A stretch of 39,919 nucleotides of DNA from JAPEKQ01 sp964487295. Its GTDB lineage: Bacteria; Joyebacterota; Joyebacteria; Joyebacterales; Joyebacteraceae. Position numbers and translations under genes: made by a program. Positions 7,320-16,053 of the stretch are shown piece by piece; positions within the stretch are counted from its first letter, which is position 1; every line of letters begins with the position of its first letter. The DNA is taken from the NCBI GenBank assembly GCA_964487295.1, contig CAZAQL010000008.1, forward strand, positions 1 to 39,919. The letters are read 5' to 3'. The notes under the pieces are model-generated. The model had not been told where the DNA came from. It ran no database searches and was given only the letters and a program-made list of their open reading frames with translations.

Positions 7320-8732
7320 ATGCGCAGAACAGCGAACGCTGTGTTTCCGGCTGCGCCCGCTCCGCGAAGCCGCCGCTCCTCCATCCGCAGGTTTCTTCTT
7401 CCCGTCCTCATGATGGTCCTCGCGACGTCGGCGTCGGCGACGGTGATCATCGTCGACCAGGCGGGCGGCGGCGACTACCTGTCGGTTCAGGAAGGCGTCG
7501 ATGCCGCCGCCGGCGGCGACACGGTGCGCGTGATGGGCGGGTGGTACGCCGAGCGCGTCGTCGTCGACGGCAAGTGTCTGACCCTCGAGGGGAGCGGTCC
7601 GGCGGGAACGGCCGTCTTCTGGGACGGCCCCGGGGCGACGCTCGAGTTCGTCAACACGCCGTCGCCGCATCGCTCGTACGTGAGGAACATCAACTTCGCG
7701 CACTCCTTCGACGCCGTGGTCGCACGTCCGGCGGGCGGCCCGGCCGCTCCCGGCAGCGGCGGGTCCGTGGGATGCGTGCGGCGGACCCGCGACCGCCAGG
7801 TTCACACCGTCGTTTGGACCGGCAGCACGGTCGTCTTCGATGCTGCCGTCATCAACGGCGGGGCCATCGGTCAGGCGGACGTGGGCGGCTTCAACGTGCA
7901 CACGGGCGTGGAGAGCCACCAGTCGACGTTCGACTGGCTCATCGTGTCGGGCGACGCGGGCTGCGTCGTCGAGGAGAGCATCGTGTTCTCGGCCGCGGAG
8001 TTCTCCGGGTGGTACCAGGACTTCATGACCATGGGAGAGCAGTCCGTGATGAGCTCCGGGTCCTGGTATGAGTGGCTCGGGCTTCCCATGCTGTGCTCGT
8101 TCGCGTCCGTCGAGGACTCGCTTCGGAACGTCTGGATCGAGGGCTCGTTCGAGACGTCATGCACGGCGGAGTTCGCGGCGTGCGGCATCGGCGACGCCGT
8201 CATCCGCAACGACAACACGGTGAGCCTGTACGACTGCGTCGTCAACGAGCTCGGACACCACTGGGGAAGCTACCCCGGCTTTCGGCTGACCATGGAGGGC
8301 TGCCTCGTCGGCTCCTTCAGCCTGCTCTCCGACACCGGCGACGCGCGGCTCATTCACAACACGTTCGACGGGTGGTTCTACTACGACGCGGACGAGCCGT
8401 CCGCCGGGAGCGCCATCCGCAGCAACATCTTCATGGACTACACGACGATCAACGACGGAGGGTCCGGGGAGCCGACGCTGCCGGTGACGCACAACCTCTT
8501 CGAGCACGACGAGACCTCCGTCGCGGCGCTCTACGACTCGCTCTTCACGAACCTGTGGTACGAGGATCCTCGGTTCTGCCCGTCCGAGCGCACCGTCGAG
8601 GACTGCTCGCCGTGCATCGGGCACGCGCACGACGGCGGCATCATCGGCGCGTTCGGCATCGGCTGCGACTGCACGCAGGTCAACGCGGTCGAGGAGCGCT
8701 CCTGGGGAGCCATCAAGGCGCTGTACCGGTAA
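7320..8732 (+). CDS. Secreted right-handed beta-helix protein with C-terminal VEERSWGAIKALYR motif
   Basis: A 470-residue protein. A basic n-region (RSRRSSIRR) and hydrophobic core (FLLPVLMMVLATSASA) form a signal peptide. The mature part begins TVIIVDQAGGGDYLSVQEGV with DTVRVMGGWYAERVVVDGK, the opening of pectate-lyase-like right-handed beta-helix proteins in which DYxSVQ and GDTVRV are rungs. Later rungs are irregular (AVIRNDNTVSLYDCVVNEL; ARLIHNTFDGWFYY; SAIRSNIFMDYTT). No lyase active site is evident, so it may be structural or carbohydrate-binding. The protein ends CDCTQVNAVEERSWGAIKALYR; the last 14 residues recur inside the protein at 2969-4291 and look like a C-terminal processing or sorting tag. 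GGGAGG five bases before ATG fixes the start. The next gene begins 19 bp after the stop. Confidence 0.75.
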   Translation: MRRTANAVFPAAPAPRSRRSSIRRFLLPVLMMVLATSASATVIIVDQAGGGDYLSVQEGVDAAAGGDTVRVMGGWYAERVVVDGKCLTLEGSGPAGTAVFWDGPGATLEFVNTPSPHRSYVRNINFAHSFDAVVARPAGGPAAPGSGGSVGCVRRTRDRQVHTVVWTGSTVVFDAAVINGGAIGQADVGGFNVHTGVESHQSTFDWLIVSGDAGCVVEESIVFSAAEFSGWYQDFMTMGEQSVMSSGSWYEWLGLPMLCSFASVEDSLRNVWIEGSFETSCTAEFAACGIGDAVIRNDNTVSLYDCVVNELGHHWGSYPGFRLTMEGCLVGSFSLLSDTGDARLIHNTFDGWFYYDADEPSAGSAIRSNIFMDYTTINDGGSGEPTLPVTHNLFEHDETSVAALYDSLFTNLWYEDPRFCPSERTVEDCSPCIGHAHDGGIIGAFGIGCDCTQVNAVEERSWGAIKALYR

Positions 8733-8751
8733 CCGACTCAGGGAGGCATCC

Positions 8752-9942
8752 GTGAACCGCATCCGTGTCAGCACGCTCCGCTTCGCTTTGCTCCCGGCCG
8801 TGGGCCTCGTTCTCCTCGCGTGCGCCGGCGTCGCGCTCGCGCAGGGCACGATCGTCGATCACACGTGCACGGACATCACCGAGATCCCGCAGTCGGCCAT
8901 CGAGACCGCGAAGGCGACGCTTCACATCGGCTACGGTCACACCTCGCACGGGAGCCAGCTGACGACCGGGATGACGGGGCTCGTCTCGTTCGCCAACAGC
9001 GGCGGCCTCGGCCTCTCGCACCCGACCGACATCTTCGCGTGGAACAACGGGGGGACGGGAGGCGCCCTCGACCTCGAGGAGGGTGACGGGTACGGCACCG
9101 GCTGGCTGGACCACGACTGCGGGTACTACCCCAACTGGGTCGACGAGACACGCGAGTACCTGGACGACCCGTCTCATGCCGACGTCAACGTGATCATCTG
9201 GTCGTGGTGCGGGCAGGCGAGCAGCCGCACCGAGCAGCAGATGATCGACACCTACCTCGCGCCGATGACCCAGCTCGAGCTCGACTACCCGAACGTGACG
9301 TTCGTCTACATGACGGGCCACGCCGACGGGACGGGGGAGGAGGGCAACCTCCACCTGAGGAACCAGCAGATCCGCGACTACTGCATCGCGAACGACAAGG
9401 CGCTCTACGATTTCTACGATATCGAGTGCTACGATCCCGACGGGGAGTACTTCGGCGACCGGTACGTCGATGACGCGTGCAACTACACCGGCGGCAACTG
9501 GGCGACCGAGTGGCAGGACTCTCACGTCGAGGGCGTCGACTGGTACGACTGCTACGCGGCGCACACCGAGCCCCTGAACGCGAACCGGAAGGCGTACGCG
9601 TGCTGGTGGCTGTGGGCGACGCTCGCCGGATGGGACCCCGACACGGCCGTCGATGAGCCGGTCGACGCGGTCGCGCGGGCGCCGCGACTCCTCCAGAACT
9701 CCCCGAACCCGTTCAATCCCACGACGCGCATCCGGTTCTCGCTTCACGAGGCGAGCGTCGTGAGAGTGAGCGTCGTGACGGTGGGGGGCCGGCTGGTCGA
9801 GACGCTCGTCGAAGGTGTGGAGTACGGCAGCGGCACACACGAGATCGCGTTCGACGCGGACGGTCTTCCCTCGGGCGTCTACCTCTGCGAGCTCGAGGCG
9901 GGCGGCTTCACGGACACGAGGAGCATGGTCCTCATTAAATAG
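8752..9942 (+). CDS. Secreted SGNH-hydrolase-like protein with type IX sorting domain
   Basis: A 396-residue protein starting at GTG (GGGAGGCATCC before it). The signal peptide runs to about residue 31 (FALLPAVGLVLLACAGVALAQ). The body (residues ~35-310) has conserved-looking blocks LHIGYGHTSHGSQLTTGM, VIIWSWCGQ, VTFVYMTGHADG and LRNQQIRDYCIANDKALYDF, an SGNH/GDSL-like order with a candidate Ser in HTSHGS and a late Asp/His pair. Substrate is unknown; a surface esterase on glycans is the likeliest reading. Residues ~318-396 (NSPNPFNPTTRIRFSL ... GVYLCELEAGGF ... SMVLIK) are a FlgD/Ig-like type IX sorting domain. It follows the beta-helix gene by 19 bp and shares its promoter. A LLAC lipobox-like stretch exists, but the hydrophobic core continues past it. 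Confidence 0.75.
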   Translation: MNRIRVSTLRFALLPAVGLVLLACAGVALAQGTIVDHTCTDITEIPQSAIETAKATLHIGYGHTSHGSQLTTGMTGLVSFANSGGLGLSHPTDIFAWNNGGTGGALDLEEGDGYGTGWLDHDCGYYPNWVDETREYLDDPSHADVNVIIWSWCGQASSRTEQQMIDTYLAPMTQLELDYPNVTFVYMTGHADGTGEEGNLHLRNQQIRDYCIANDKALYDFYDIECYDPDGEYFGDRYVDDACNYTGGNWATEWQDSHVEGVDWYDCYAAHTEPLNANRKAYACWWLWATLAGWDPDTAVDEPVDAVARAPRLLQNSPNPFNPTTRIRFSLHEASVVRVSVVTVGGRLVETLVEGVEYGSGTHEIAFDADGLPSGVYLCELEAGGFTDTRSMVLIK

Positions 9943-9992
9943 CGACCGCCGCGGCGAGGAGGTCGCGCCGTGTGGCAACAGGGGCAACAGAA

Positions 9993-10025
9993 GGGGCCGC
10001 GGGTTCTCCCGCGGCCCCTGGTTGC
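9993..10025. terminator. Bidirectional terminator between convergent genes
   Basis: GGGGCCGCGGG (9993-10003), loop TTCT, CCCGCGGCCCC (10008-10018): a perfect 11-bp stem between the stops of the SGNH-like gene (+) and the OMP-SppA fusion (-). On the minus strand it is followed by TTCTGTTGC. Confidence 0.8.
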
Positions 10026-10048
10026 GCCGAACCGGTCGGTGCGCCGCG

Positions 10049-12535
10049 CTACCCGTCGAGCGGGTCGATGACCGCGCGCATCTGGAGCATCTCCGCCGTC
10101 GAGTCCGGACCCAGGTCCAGCAGCCTCCACAGCCCCAGTTTCGAGGTCGCCGATGACAGCAGGACGTCCATGAACGACGTGCTGTGTCTGTACATCAGGA
10201 GCGTCGCGTCGTCGCGCGTCGTGCCGATGGCCTCGCACGCGTGGTCGATCGCGTCGTTCAGGCCTCCGAGCTCGTCGACGAGCCCGATGTCGAGCGCCTG
10301 CGTTCCGGTGTAGACGCGGCCCTGCGCGATCTCGCGGACCTCGCTCATCGGCATGCCGCGTCCCTCGGAGACCTTCTCCATGAAGTCCTCGTAGACCCAG
10401 TCCATCGTGGCCTCGGCCATGTCCCACTCCTCTTCTGTGAAGTGGCGCGTCGAGGACCACGCGTCCGCGTACTTGCCGCGGGTGAAGGTCTCGTAGGTCG
10501 CGTCGATCTTGTCGTAGAGCTCCGACGTGACCGGCTTCATGAACACCACGCCGATCGAGCCCGTGAGCGTCAGCGGTTCGGCGAAGATGCGCTCGGCAGG
10601 GCACGCGATGTAGTACCCGCCCGAGGCCGCCATGTTGCCCATCGAGACGACGAGGGGCTTTTCCTCCGCGAGCTTCGCCGCCTCGTCCCAGATGATGCTC
10701 GACGCCACGGCGTCGCCGCCGCCGCTGTTGATCCGGAAGACGACAGCCTCCACGCGCGGGTTCTTGCGGGCCGACCTGAGCTGGCGCACGAGCGTCTCGG
10801 ATCCGATCGACTCCCCGCCCTGGATGGGGTCGTGGCCGGCCTCGCCGGTGTGAATGCCTCCGTAGGCGCCGATGACGGCGACCATCGGCCCGTAGGTCCA
10901 GTCGTACGCCTTGTCGTCCCACGACGAGACGTCCGTGAGGCCGATGTCGCCCGGGTCGTCGGGCGGGTCGCCGCCCGCGAGCTCGAGCGCCACGCGCTTG
11001 GCGTCGGCGTAGAGACCCGCCTCGTCGACGAGCCCCGCGTCGACCGCGTTCATGGTCACATAGATGCGGCCGTCGGCGAGCTCCTCCATCTCCTCGTAGG
11101 TCATGCCCCGGCCGTCGGCCATCGCGCGAACCGTCTCCTCGTAGTTCGCGTCGACCATCGACTGGATCTCGACGCGCTGCTCGTCCGTGAGCGGTCCCGC
11201 GCCGATCGAGTGGAACGTGCTCTTGTAGGCGCCCGCCGTGAGGTAGTCGAACTCGATGCCGATCTTCTCCGCGGTGCCCGTGTAGCGCATGACGTTGACG
11301 AACTGCCCCAGGCCGTCGATGGCCCCGACCTTCGGCATGACGATGCGGTCGCAGGCGCTCGCGAGGTAGTACTCGGACGTGCCGGCCTGGCCGTTCATGT
11401 AGGCGACGAACTCGATCCCGTGCTCCTCCCGCGCCGTCACGACGGCCTGCCGGAGTTCCTGCACGAGCGCCGAGGGGGCGCCGAGGAACGACGAGCCGAG
11501 CGGCTCGATGCGAAGGAGCACGACGGCGACGGACCCGTCCGTCGCGGCCTTCTCGATCTGCCGGATGATCGAGCGGACGCCCCGCCGTGGCGTCCCGAAG
11601 AGGCTCCATCGGGAGTCCTCGTCGGCGAGCGGACCACGGACCTTGATCTCAGCCACGACGTCGCTCGGCTTCACGATCGTCCGCATGCGCTGCTCGCTGG
11701 TCGACAGCCAGACGGTGTACGGATCGTCGGCGGCGTCCTCGACAGTCGTCATCGCGCCGCCGAACCCGGCCTGCGTCATGTTGAAGTAGAGCCCGACGCT
11801 CATCTCCTCCAGGCGGTCGTCCCCGTCCGGGACGCTGCGAAGCGAGCCGCGCAGCGTGAGCCCGTCGATCGGCTCGGTCTCGAGGCCGGCCATGTAGACG
11901 ACGTCGTCGATGTCCTCGGTCTCTTCGAGGAAGCTCGCGTCGGCCATGAGCGTCAGACGGTTGCCCAGCGGGCGAACCGCGAATCCGGCCGTGTACGTGA
12001 CGGGCAGCACCGTTCCGTCATCGAAGATATCCGGTTCGGACAGGTTGTTCGCGGTGGCCCCGAGGGAGAGCCAGTCCGTCGGGCGGTAGATCGCGCCGAC
12101 GTCCCAGGTCCCGGTCTTCGCCTCGGCCCCGAACCTGGGCCGGAACCAGCGGTAGTCGAATCCCAGCGAGAACCTGCGGGGCTCGCCGAGCGCCATGCTC
12201 AGCGTGTAGGTGTCGAACGCGTCGTTGCCGGGGACGAGTTTGCCCGCGCCGTTCGCCTCCCACGCGTACGCGCGCTCGTAGGCGAAGCCGAGCGGGCCGC
12301 CCTTCATGGCGAACGCGTAGCCCGCCGTCTGCTCGCCCGACGTCGTCGTGGCGCCGTAGAAGCCCGACTCCTCGATGTAGAGGCCGAGCCCCGCCGGGTT
12401 GACGAAGACGGCCGTGGCGTCATCGTTGAGCGCCACCGAGCTCGCGCCGCGGAGCCAGTCCGCCGAGAGCATCGAGGCGCCGCCGCACGTCGCGAGCACC
12501 GCGACGAGACATACGCTCAGAACCAGAGTGCGCAT
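10049..12535 (-). CDS. sppA: Outer-membrane barrel fused to signal peptide peptidase SppA (S49 family, 67K type)
   Basis: An 828-residue protein. MRTLVLSVCLVAVLATCGGA is a signal peptide. Residues ~20-290 form a beta-rich domain like PorV/FadL-type outer-membrane proteins (ALNDDATAVFVNPAGLGL, FSLGFDYRWFRPRFG, LSLGATANNLSEPDIF, ADASFLEETEDI). Then come two S49 domains: ~320-520 with the general-base Lys438 in TAGAYKSTFHS, and ~550-790 with the nucleophile Ser638 in GNMAASGGYYIA. This Lys-in-first, Ser-in-second arrangement matches E. coli SppA, which degrades cleaved signal peptides in the inner membrane. Here the barrel replaces the usual N-terminal membrane anchor, so the peptidase may sit at the outer membrane (inference). 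AAGGAGGGAGTG before ATG at 12535 fixes the start. It is last in a minus-strand run with an Omp85-like barrel. Confidence 0.85.
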   Translation of the reverse strand: MRTLVLSVCLVAVLATCGGASMLSADWLRGASSVALNDDATAVFVNPAGLGLYIEESGFYGATTTSGEQTAGYAFAMKGGPLGFAYERAYAWEANGAGKLVPGNDAFDTYTLSMALGEPRRFSLGFDYRWFRPRFGAEAKTGTWDVGAIYRPTDWLSLGATANNLSEPDIFDDGTVLPVTYTAGFAVRPLGNRLTLMADASFLEETEDIDDVVYMAGLETEPIDGLTLRGSLRSVPDGDDRLEEMSVGLYFNMTQAGFGGAMTTVEDAADDPYTVWLSTSEQRMRTIVKPSDVVAEIKVRGPLADEDSRWSLFGTPRRGVRSIIRQIEKAATDGSVAVVLLRIEPLGSSFLGAPSALVQELRQAVVTAREEHGIEFVAYMNGQAGTSEYYLASACDRIVMPKVGAIDGLGQFVNVMRYTGTAEKIGIEFDYLTAGAYKSTFHSIGAGPLTDEQRVEIQSMVDANYEETVRAMADGRGMTYEEMEELADGRIYVTMNAVDAGLVDEAGLYADAKRVALELAGGDPPDDPGDIGLTDVSSWDDKAYDWTYGPMVAVIGAYGGIHTGEAGHDPIQGGESIGSETLVRQLRSARKNPRVEAVVFRINSGGGDAVASSIIWDEAAKLAEEKPLVVSMGNMAASGGYYIACPAERIFAEPLTLTGSIGVVFMKPVTSELYDKIDATYETFTRGKYADAWSSTRHFTEEEWDMAEATMDWVYEDFMEKVSEGRGMPMSEVREIAQGRVYTGTQALDIGLVDELGGLNDAIDHACEAIGTTRDDATLLMYRHSTSFMDVLLSSATSKLGLWRLLDLGPDSTAEMLQMRAVIDPLDG

Positions 12536-12659
12536 CACTCCCTCCTTGTTACGCCGCGCTGAGTCTGTGGTCGTTGTGCGTGCCGCCGCGCGGGCCCGCA
12601 CGTCCTGCCGTCCGTGACGCCGTCTCCGCGAAGGTGGGGCGCGGAGACCGAAGCGCTCC

Positions 12660-12680
12660 CGGGATCCCTGCCGGATCCCG
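12660..12680. other. Inverted repeat between Omp85-like and SppA-fusion genes
   Basis: CGGGATCC (12660-12667), loop CTGCC, GGATCCCG (12673-12680): a perfect 8-bp stem 18 bp past the stop of the minus-strand Omp85-like gene. No T-run follows, so it is a weak terminator, processing site or protein site. Confidence 0.45.
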
Positions 12681-12697
12681 CTCCCGTGGGCGCTCGC

Positions 12698-13960
12698 CTA
12701 GAAGACCGTCTCGATCCGGAGGATGGTCTTGATGTCCGCCTCCTCCGTCGTCGCCGGCCTGGCCACGTCGATCCGGATGTCTCCGGCGCCCGGCGCGTCC
12801 AGCCGGAAGCCGATGCCGATATCGTACTTCATCTCCTCGCTGTCGAACCCCGTCGTGCCGTACCACGCCTGTCCGCCGTCGACGAAGTAGATGGTCGCCA
12901 GTTCGTCGGAGACCCAGACGCCGTACTCGGCCGAGAAGAACATCATGCTCTTGCCGTCGAACTCGTTGAAGTCGTATCCGCGGAGGTTCGAGATCCCCCC
13001 GAGGTGGAAGAGCTTGTGGGAGGGGAACTCCGTGCCGCTCGCCATGCCCCACGCGCCCTTGATATAGAAGGTCTGCGTGGGGGAGAGGACCCAGAGGTGT
13101 GAGGCGTCGACGCGGTGCTTCCGGTAGTCGTAGTCGCCGCCGAGGCTCCGACCCGCGAACTCGGTGACGAGGCCGAAGCGCCATCCGGCGCCCGTGATCT
13201 CGTCCGTTCCGTCGTAGCTGACCTCGGCGACCGTCCCCTTGATCACGCCCTCGTACTCCTCGGCGCCGTCCAGGACGCCGCGCTCGAGCGGCGGGTTCTC
13301 CTGCCAGTCCAGACCGCGTCGGAAGGCGGTCCACACGTGGTCGTGCGCGTCGAGCGAGGAGAGCTCGTCGTTCGAGTACTCGATGCGCAGGAACGCGCGG
13401 GGCGAGAACCGGTGGTGCGCGAAGACCGTGAAGCCGTCACGCCGGTAGTAGTTGCGGAACTCCTCGCGGAAGAACAGCGCCAGAAGCGAGTTCTCGATGT
13501 CCGTGATCATGCGCTCGTCCTCGCGGTTCCACGAGGAACGGTCGTAGAACGAGACGCCGAGCGAGAACCCGTCCGGCGAGAAGAGCGGCTGTTCGAGCGT
13601 GACCGAGTAGTAGTTGTCGGCCCTGGCCGACGGCCAGCCCCTGAGCGCGAGGAGCCTCGGGTGCATGAGCGAATGGCGCGCGTACTCGACCCCGAGGAGG
13701 CAGACGAACCCGTCGACCCGGTTGTAATGCATCTCGACGGCCGGGCGGAACCCCTCGTCCTCGTTCCAGGGCACGAAGTCGGACATGTCGGCGGTCAGGA
13801 AGGCCTCGTTCTTCTGGGCGGCGGCGGCCGTGGGCAGGACGAGCGCCGTCACCACGAGCGCCACGAGTGCGAGCGGGGCGCCCCGGCGGGCAAGCCTGCC
13901 GGCCGCGCCGTGGCGGACGTCTCTCCGCCTCGCGTTCGGTCTGGGATCGCGTGTGTGCAT
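12698..13960 (-). CDS. Omp85/BamA-like outer-membrane beta-barrel protein
   Basis: A 420-residue protein with an Arg-rich n-region and signal peptide (LALVALVVTALVLPTAAAAQ). The body is alternating beta-strands (PAVEMHYNRVDGFVCLLGVEY, DNYYSVTLEQPLFSPDGFSLG). The C-terminal part contains FHLGGISNLRGYDFNEFDGK, matching the (V/L)RGY/F loop-6 motif that Omp85 proteins insert into the barrel lumen, and ends with a strand finishing in Phe (ILRIETVF), the usual BAM recognition signature. No POTRA domains are seen before the barrel, so it resembles stand-alone surface-antigen (D15-like) or DUF5686-type proteins rather than BamA. GGAGAGACCG precedes the ATG. It lies 73 bp after a secreted-protein gene and 162 bp before the SppA fusion. 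Confidence 0.75.
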   Translation of the reverse strand: MHTRDPRPNARRRDVRHGAAGRLARRGAPLALVALVVTALVLPTAAAAQKNEAFLTADMSDFVPWNEDEGFRPAVEMHYNRVDGFVCLLGVEYARHSLMHPRLLALRGWPSARADNYYSVTLEQPLFSPDGFSLGVSFYDRSSWNREDERMITDIENSLLALFFREEFRNYYRRDGFTVFAHHRFSPRAFLRIEYSNDELSSLDAHDHVWTAFRRGLDWQENPPLERGVLDGAEEYEGVIKGTVAEVSYDGTDEITGAGWRFGLVTEFAGRSLGGDYDYRKHRVDASHLWVLSPTQTFYIKGAWGMASGTEFPSHKLFHLGGISNLRGYDFNEFDGKSMMFFSAEYGVWVSDELATIYFVDGGQAWYGTTGFDSEEMKYDIGIGFRLDAPGAGDIRIDVARPATTEEADIKTILRIETVF

Positions 13961-14033
13961 CGGTCTCTCCGGATCGACGATGCCGCGCGGGGGAACCCGG
14001 GCGCGGACAGCTTCCTCTCAAGAGCGTGACCGG

Positions 14034-14891
14034 TCAGTCTCTGACGACGATGGTATCAGTGTAGGTGTCGTTCCTGCAACGGCGAAGGTAGAGCGAGTCG
14101 ACCTCCGGGAAGGCGACGAAGACGTTGTCCGCGAGATCCTGCGTCAGGGTGGCGAGGCCGGCGCCCTCGCCACGCCGGTCGCCGTCCTCGGACGGCACGA
14201 TGTACTCGAGATAGATGCTCGAGCCGGCCCCCGAGAGGCCGATGATGTGCTGGGGACTGATCGAGGCAGGGTCCGCTTCCTCGCCGCGTCGGGACGCGAG
14301 GCTCTCCCGCAGGCGTGTCTCGAACTCGAGGTCGACCACGCGACGCGTGAGGTCCGTGAAGCAGATGTCCGTGAGCCCGAGCGCGTCGCACAGCCGCTTC
14401 GGCCCCAGTTCCCACACGTTGCCGCCGGCCGTGTGGAAGAACACCGAGTAGGAGCCGTTGACGCCGAGCAGGAAGGCCGGCGCGCTGTCCGAGACGTACG
14501 GGGTCGTACGCATTTCGCCCTCCCAGTCCGTCGGGAGCAGCCAGACCCGGTAGAATGAGTAGTAGTGGAACCCGTTCGGGTGGAAGAACCGCGTGCGGGT
14601 GTCCTCGACCATGACGTAGAGACCCTCTTCGGGGCCGTTCCAGCCGATCGGGGCGCGCCCGGTGTCGGTCTCGATGACCCGCCAGGTGTCCGGAATGACC
14701 TCTTCGACCCGGCCGACGAGCTCTTCGAGCGTAGTCCCGCCGATCTCGCGAGCAGCGCCGGTCGTCGCCCCGCCGATCTCGCGAGCAGCGCCGGTCGTCG
14801 CCCCGCCGATGATCGGCAACTGGCCGTCCGTAGCGCCCGTGGCTGATGCGGCCAGAGCGAGGACGGCGATGCTGAGGAGAATTCGTCTCAT
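14034..14891 (-). CDS. Secreted protein of unknown function with duplicated N-terminal segment
   Basis: A 285-residue protein with signal peptide MRRILLSIAVLALAASATGA. The mature N-terminus contains IGGATTGAARE twice in tandem, then a third truncated start, IGGTT; this is a 33-bp DNA duplication. The remainder (VEEVIPDTWRVIETDTGR ... GLYVMVEDTRTRFFHPNGFH ... VWLLPTDWEGEM ... EYIVPSEDG) has no family I recognise. The start at 14891 is chosen because the frame upstream lacks a signal peptide and overlaps the end of rlmN; the ribosome site is poor. It lies 55 bp after rlmN and 73 bp before the Omp85-like gene, all on the minus strand, so an envelope role is plausible but unproven. Confidence 0.6.
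   Translation of the reverse strand: MRRILLSIAVLALAASATGATDGQLPIIGGATTGAAREIGGATTGAAREIGGTTLEELVGRVEEVIPDTWRVIETDTGRAPIGWNGPEEGLYVMVEDTRTRFFHPNGFHYYSFYRVWLLPTDWEGEMRTTPYVSDSAPAFLLGVNGSYSVFFHTAGGNVWELGPKRLCDALGLTDICFTDLTRRVVDLEFETRLRESLASRRGEEADPASISPQHIIGLSGAGSSIYLEYIVPSEDGDRRGEGAGLATLTQDLADNVFVAFPEVDSLYLRRCRNDTYTDTIVVRD
14738..14810. repeat. 33-bp in-frame tandem duplication
   Basis: Two identical 33-bp copies (14738-14770, 14771-14803) plus a 7-bp partial third. They encode IGGATTGAARE repeats just after the signal peptide of the protein at 14034-14891. Confidence 0.95.
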
Positions 14892-14946
14892 AGGGTTCCA
14901 GTTCGTCCTTTCGCTCCCGCGACGCGCGCCTTCCCGCCACGCGAAC

Positions 14947-16053
14947 TCACGAGCGCGTATGGAGCTGTCCACAGGCCGCCGAGATGTCGCTGCCGCGGCT
15001 GATCCTTCGGACCACGGTCGGGCAGCGGCGCCTGAGCGCCGTCATGAAGCGGCTCACGGCCTCATCTGTCGGGGGAGCGTATGCGACATCCGCCACTTCA
15101 TTGTAGCAGATGAGATTGACCCTGCAAAAGAGTTCGGCCGCGATATCCCCAAGCATGGCGGCCATTTCCGGGGAATCGTTGACGCCCCGAAGCAGCACGT
15201 ATTCCAGCGTGATGAGTCGCCCGACCCTCGCAATGAACTCCTTGAGCGCGTCCATGAGCTCGTCGAGCGGGTAGCGGGCGGCGATCGGCATCAGGTGCCG
15301 GCGGAGCTCCTGGATGGGGGCGTTCAGAGAGACGGCGAGATTCACCTGGAGCCCCTCGCCGGCCAGCCGCCGGATGCCGGGTACGACGCCGGCCGTTGAG
15401 ATCGTCATCCTTCGAGCCCCGATGCCGAGACCCCAGGATGCGTTGGCGATGCGCACCGATCTCAGGACCGCGTCGTAGTTGTCGAACGGCTCACCCATGC
15501 CCATGTAGACGAGGTTGTTGAGTCGCTCGGGCGCGACGGCGCGCCGAAGGGCGATGATCTGCTCGACGATCTCACCGGCCGTGAGCGAACGTTCGAGTCC
15601 CATCGCTCCCGTCGCGCAGAAGCGGCAGCCGAGCCGGCAGCCGATCTGGCTCGATATGCAACCGGTGATCCGCTCGTCGTCGCGAAGAACGACGGACTCG
15701 ACACGGCCGCCATCCGGGAACTCCAGGAGCAGCTTCTCGCTGCCGTCGACGCTCGACCGCTCGTGAGCCACCGCCTTCGAGCTCGTGGCCGTCGCTGCGC
15801 CGGCCAGGCGCTCGCGAAGCCCCTTCGGCAGGTCCGACATCCCGGAGACATCGGAGACACCCCGCTTGAACAGCCACGACGCCACCTGGTCAGCGCGGTA
15901 CCGGGGCTCGCCGAGGTCCGCGAAGAACGCCTCGAGCTCCGGGAGCGTCATGCCCATGAGGTCGGGGCGGGCATCGGCGCGGGACGTGCCGTGGGTCCGC
16001 GGCTCCGATGCGGCCTCGCGCGTGCTGTGCTCCCGCGTCTCGTCTGTGACCAT
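14947..16053 (-). CDS. rlmN: 23S rRNA (adenine-2503 C2) methyltransferase RlmN
   Basis: A 368-residue radical SAM enzyme that methylates C2 of A2503 in 23S rRNA and A37 of some tRNAs. The cluster motif CRLGCRFC supplies Cys139, Cys143 and Cys146. The two mechanistic cysteines are both present: Cys132 in TGCISSQ (E. coli Cys118) and Cys361 in AACGQL (E. coli Cys355). Other family blocks are VSGMSDLPKGLRERL, YMGMGEPFDNYDAV, STAGVVPGIRRL, LAVSLNAP and YVLLRGVNDS. The ATG at 16053 is preceded by AGGAAGGACGGG; the in-frame GTG at 16083 has no such site. It is the first gene of a minus-strand run including three envelope proteins and is divergent from the ArsR-type gene at 16201. Confidence 0.97.
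   Translation of the reverse strand: MVTDETREHSTREAASEPRTHGTSRADARPDLMGMTLPELEAFFADLGEPRYRADQVASWLFKRGVSDVSGMSDLPKGLRERLAGAATATSSKAVAHERSSVDGSEKLLLEFPDGGRVESVVLRDDERITGCISSQIGCRLGCRFCATGAMGLERSLTAGEIVEQIIALRRAVAPERLNNLVYMGMGEPFDNYDAVLRSVRIANASWGLGIGARRMTISTAGVVPGIRRLAGEGLQVNLAVSLNAPIQELRRHLMPIAARYPLDELMDALKEFIARVGRLITLEYVLLRGVNDSPEMAAMLGDIAAELFCRVNLICYNEVADVAYAPPTDEAVSRFMTALRRRCPTVVRRISRGSDISAACGQLHTRS

Noticed and set aside
10184..12562. 792-codon open frame on the plus strand opposite the SppA fusion
   Set aside because: Antisense shadow of a well-supported gene in GC-rich DNA; Arg/Val/Asp-rich low-complexity translation, no ribosome site and no domain.
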